A stretch of DNA of 5,779 nucleotides, taken from Pseudomonadota bacterium. Its GTDB lineage: Bacteria > Pseudomonadota > Alphaproteobacteria > Acetobacterales > Acetobacteraceae. Position numbers and translations under genes: made by a program. This document shows, piece after piece, positions 5,181-5,779 of this stretch. How positions within the stretch are numbered: position 1 is the first letter of the stretch; the number at the start of each line of letters is the position of its first letter. The stretch is taken from assembly GCA_021808185.1 (NCBI GenBank), contig JAKBCB010000262.1, positions 1-5,779 on the forward strand. The letters are read 5' to 3'. The notes under the pieces are model-generated. The model was not told the origin of the DNA. It was given only the letters and a program-made list of their open reading frames with translations, and did no database searches.

Positions 5181-5779
5181 TCAGACCGTGACCCAGCGCC
5201 GCTCGCGCGCCGAGGTGACGATGGCGTCCACGGCAGCCTGAATTCTTGCGGCTTCGGAAAAGTCCGGCATGAATCTTGGGCCGCCCGAGAGCGCGTCCAG
5301 AATCGCCCTGACTTCAATGGTTTTCATGTCGTTGAAGCCCAGATGGTGGCCGGGCGCGGGGCAGAATGGCGCGTAGTGCGGGTGGGCGGGGCCGGACAGG
5401 ATCGTCTTGAAGCCGCTGTGCCCGCGTGCCGAGCCGGTGGTGAAAAGCTGGATTTCGTTCATCCGCTCCTGGTCGAAGGCGATGGTGCCCTTCGTGCCCG
5501 TCACCTCGAAGGCTAACGTCATAAGCCTTCCCGTCGCGACCCAGCTTGCCTCGACCGAGCCGGTGGCGCCGCTGGAGAAGCGCAGCAGGGCGCGCGCCTG
5601 ATCGTCCACCGCGACCGGCCGCATGTCCTTCGCGCCGCGCGCCACGGGGCGCTGGGCGTGCACGGTCGCGATCTGGCCGGAGACTTCCACGATGTCGCCG
5701 CACAGATAGCGGGCGACCGAGAGGATATGGCTGCCGATATCGGCGATGGCGCCATGGCCGCCAGCGGGGTCGAGCCGCC
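5181..5779 (-). CDS. Gfo/Idh/MocA family oxidoreductase, C-terminal part (N-terminus beyond the window)
   Basis: The minus-strand frame is open from the right edge to a TGA at 5183-5181 and gives 198 visible residues. The first of these read RLDPAGGHGAIADIGSHIL. This is the GG-x-G-x-x-x-DIGSH motif at the start of the C-terminal alpha/beta domain of Gfo/Idh/MocA enzymes, where the His acts near the catalytic site. A beta-rich domain follows (ALLRFSSGATGSVEASWVATGR, then FEVTGTKGTIAFD), then PGHHLGFNDMKTIEVRAILDAL and a typical end, PDFSEAARIQAAVDAIVTSARE. The N-terminal NAD(P)-binding Rossmann domain is outside the window. Family members oxidise sugars, inositols or similar polyols; which one cannot be told here. 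The internal GTG at 5690 is not the true start, because the conserved motif lies upstream of it. The gene heads towards DUF1127 but is separated from it by 301 non-coding bases and a hairpin. Confidence 0.93.
   Translation of the reverse strand, partial: RLDPAGGHGAIADIGSHILSVARYLCGDIVEVSGQIATVHAQRPVARGAKDMRPVAVDDQARALLRFSSGATGSVEASWVATGRLMTLAFEVTGTKGTIAFDQERMNEIQLFTTGSARGHSGFKTILSGPAHPHYAPFCPAPGHHLGFNDMKTIEVRAILDALSGGPRFMPDFSEAARIQAAVDAIVTSARERRWVTV

Noticed and set aside
5163..5516. Plus-strand open frame opposite the Gfo/Idh/MocA gene
   Set aside because: It is antisense to a conserved family and begins inside the terminator hairpin. It has no ribosome site.
1..5779. Novel defence system, CRISPR array, insertion sequence or prophage segment
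   Set aside because: No repeat-spacer pattern, transposase or integrase motif, terminal repeats or phage-like proteins are visible. All real genes belong to common metabolic, transport or small-protein families with uniform base composition.

Overview
This window comes from a GC-rich bacterium, most likely an alphaproteobacterium. The grounds are strong G/C bias at third codon positions, tightly packed genes with GGAGG-type ribosome binding sites, and a small DUF1127 protein, a family especially common in Alphaproteobacteria. The genus cannot be named from this sequence alone.

Left block (1-3655, + strand). The last 34 codons of an upstream gene resemble the C-terminus of the hydantoinase/carbamoylase (M20) amidases. 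A complete ABC importer follows: ATPase (116-922), permease 1 (915-1781), permease 2 (1781-2614) and a secreted NMT1/THI5-type binding protein (2648-3655). The ATPase and permease 1 genes overlap by 8 bases, the two permease genes by 1 base, and the binding-protein gene follows after a short gap with its own purine-rich ribosome site. This is one transcription unit that builds one transporter. Together with the upstream amidase it suggests uptake and ring-opening breakdown of a pyrimidine, dihydropyrimidine, hydantoin or N-carbamoyl compound. The family and gene order support this, but the sequence does not prove the substrate.

Middle (3656-4657). After a 135-base gap with two small GC hairpins comes an SDR-family NAD(P)-dependent dehydrogenase (3791-4612, +). 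A perfect 10-bp hairpin with a 5-base loop (4625-4649) separates it from the convergent minus-strand genes and probably terminates transcription from both sides.

Right block (4658-5779, - strand). A 73-residue DUF1127 protein (4658-4879) has a very strong ribosome site and a plausible promoter at 4944-4973. Upstream of it, 4980-5180 has no gene but is rich in dyad symmetry: an imperfect 18-bp palindrome beside the promoter, a 14-bp inverted repeat, a perfect 12-bp palindrome, a long stem-loop with an alternative pairing partner, and a GC hairpin that probably ends the next gene. That gene is the C-terminal 198 codons of a Gfo/Idh/MocA oxidoreductase (5181-5779), which runs off the right edge.

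No CRISPR array, insertion sequence, tRNA or rRNA was seen. The protein-coding content is conventional. The least explained part is the dyad-rich intergenic region at 4880-5180.
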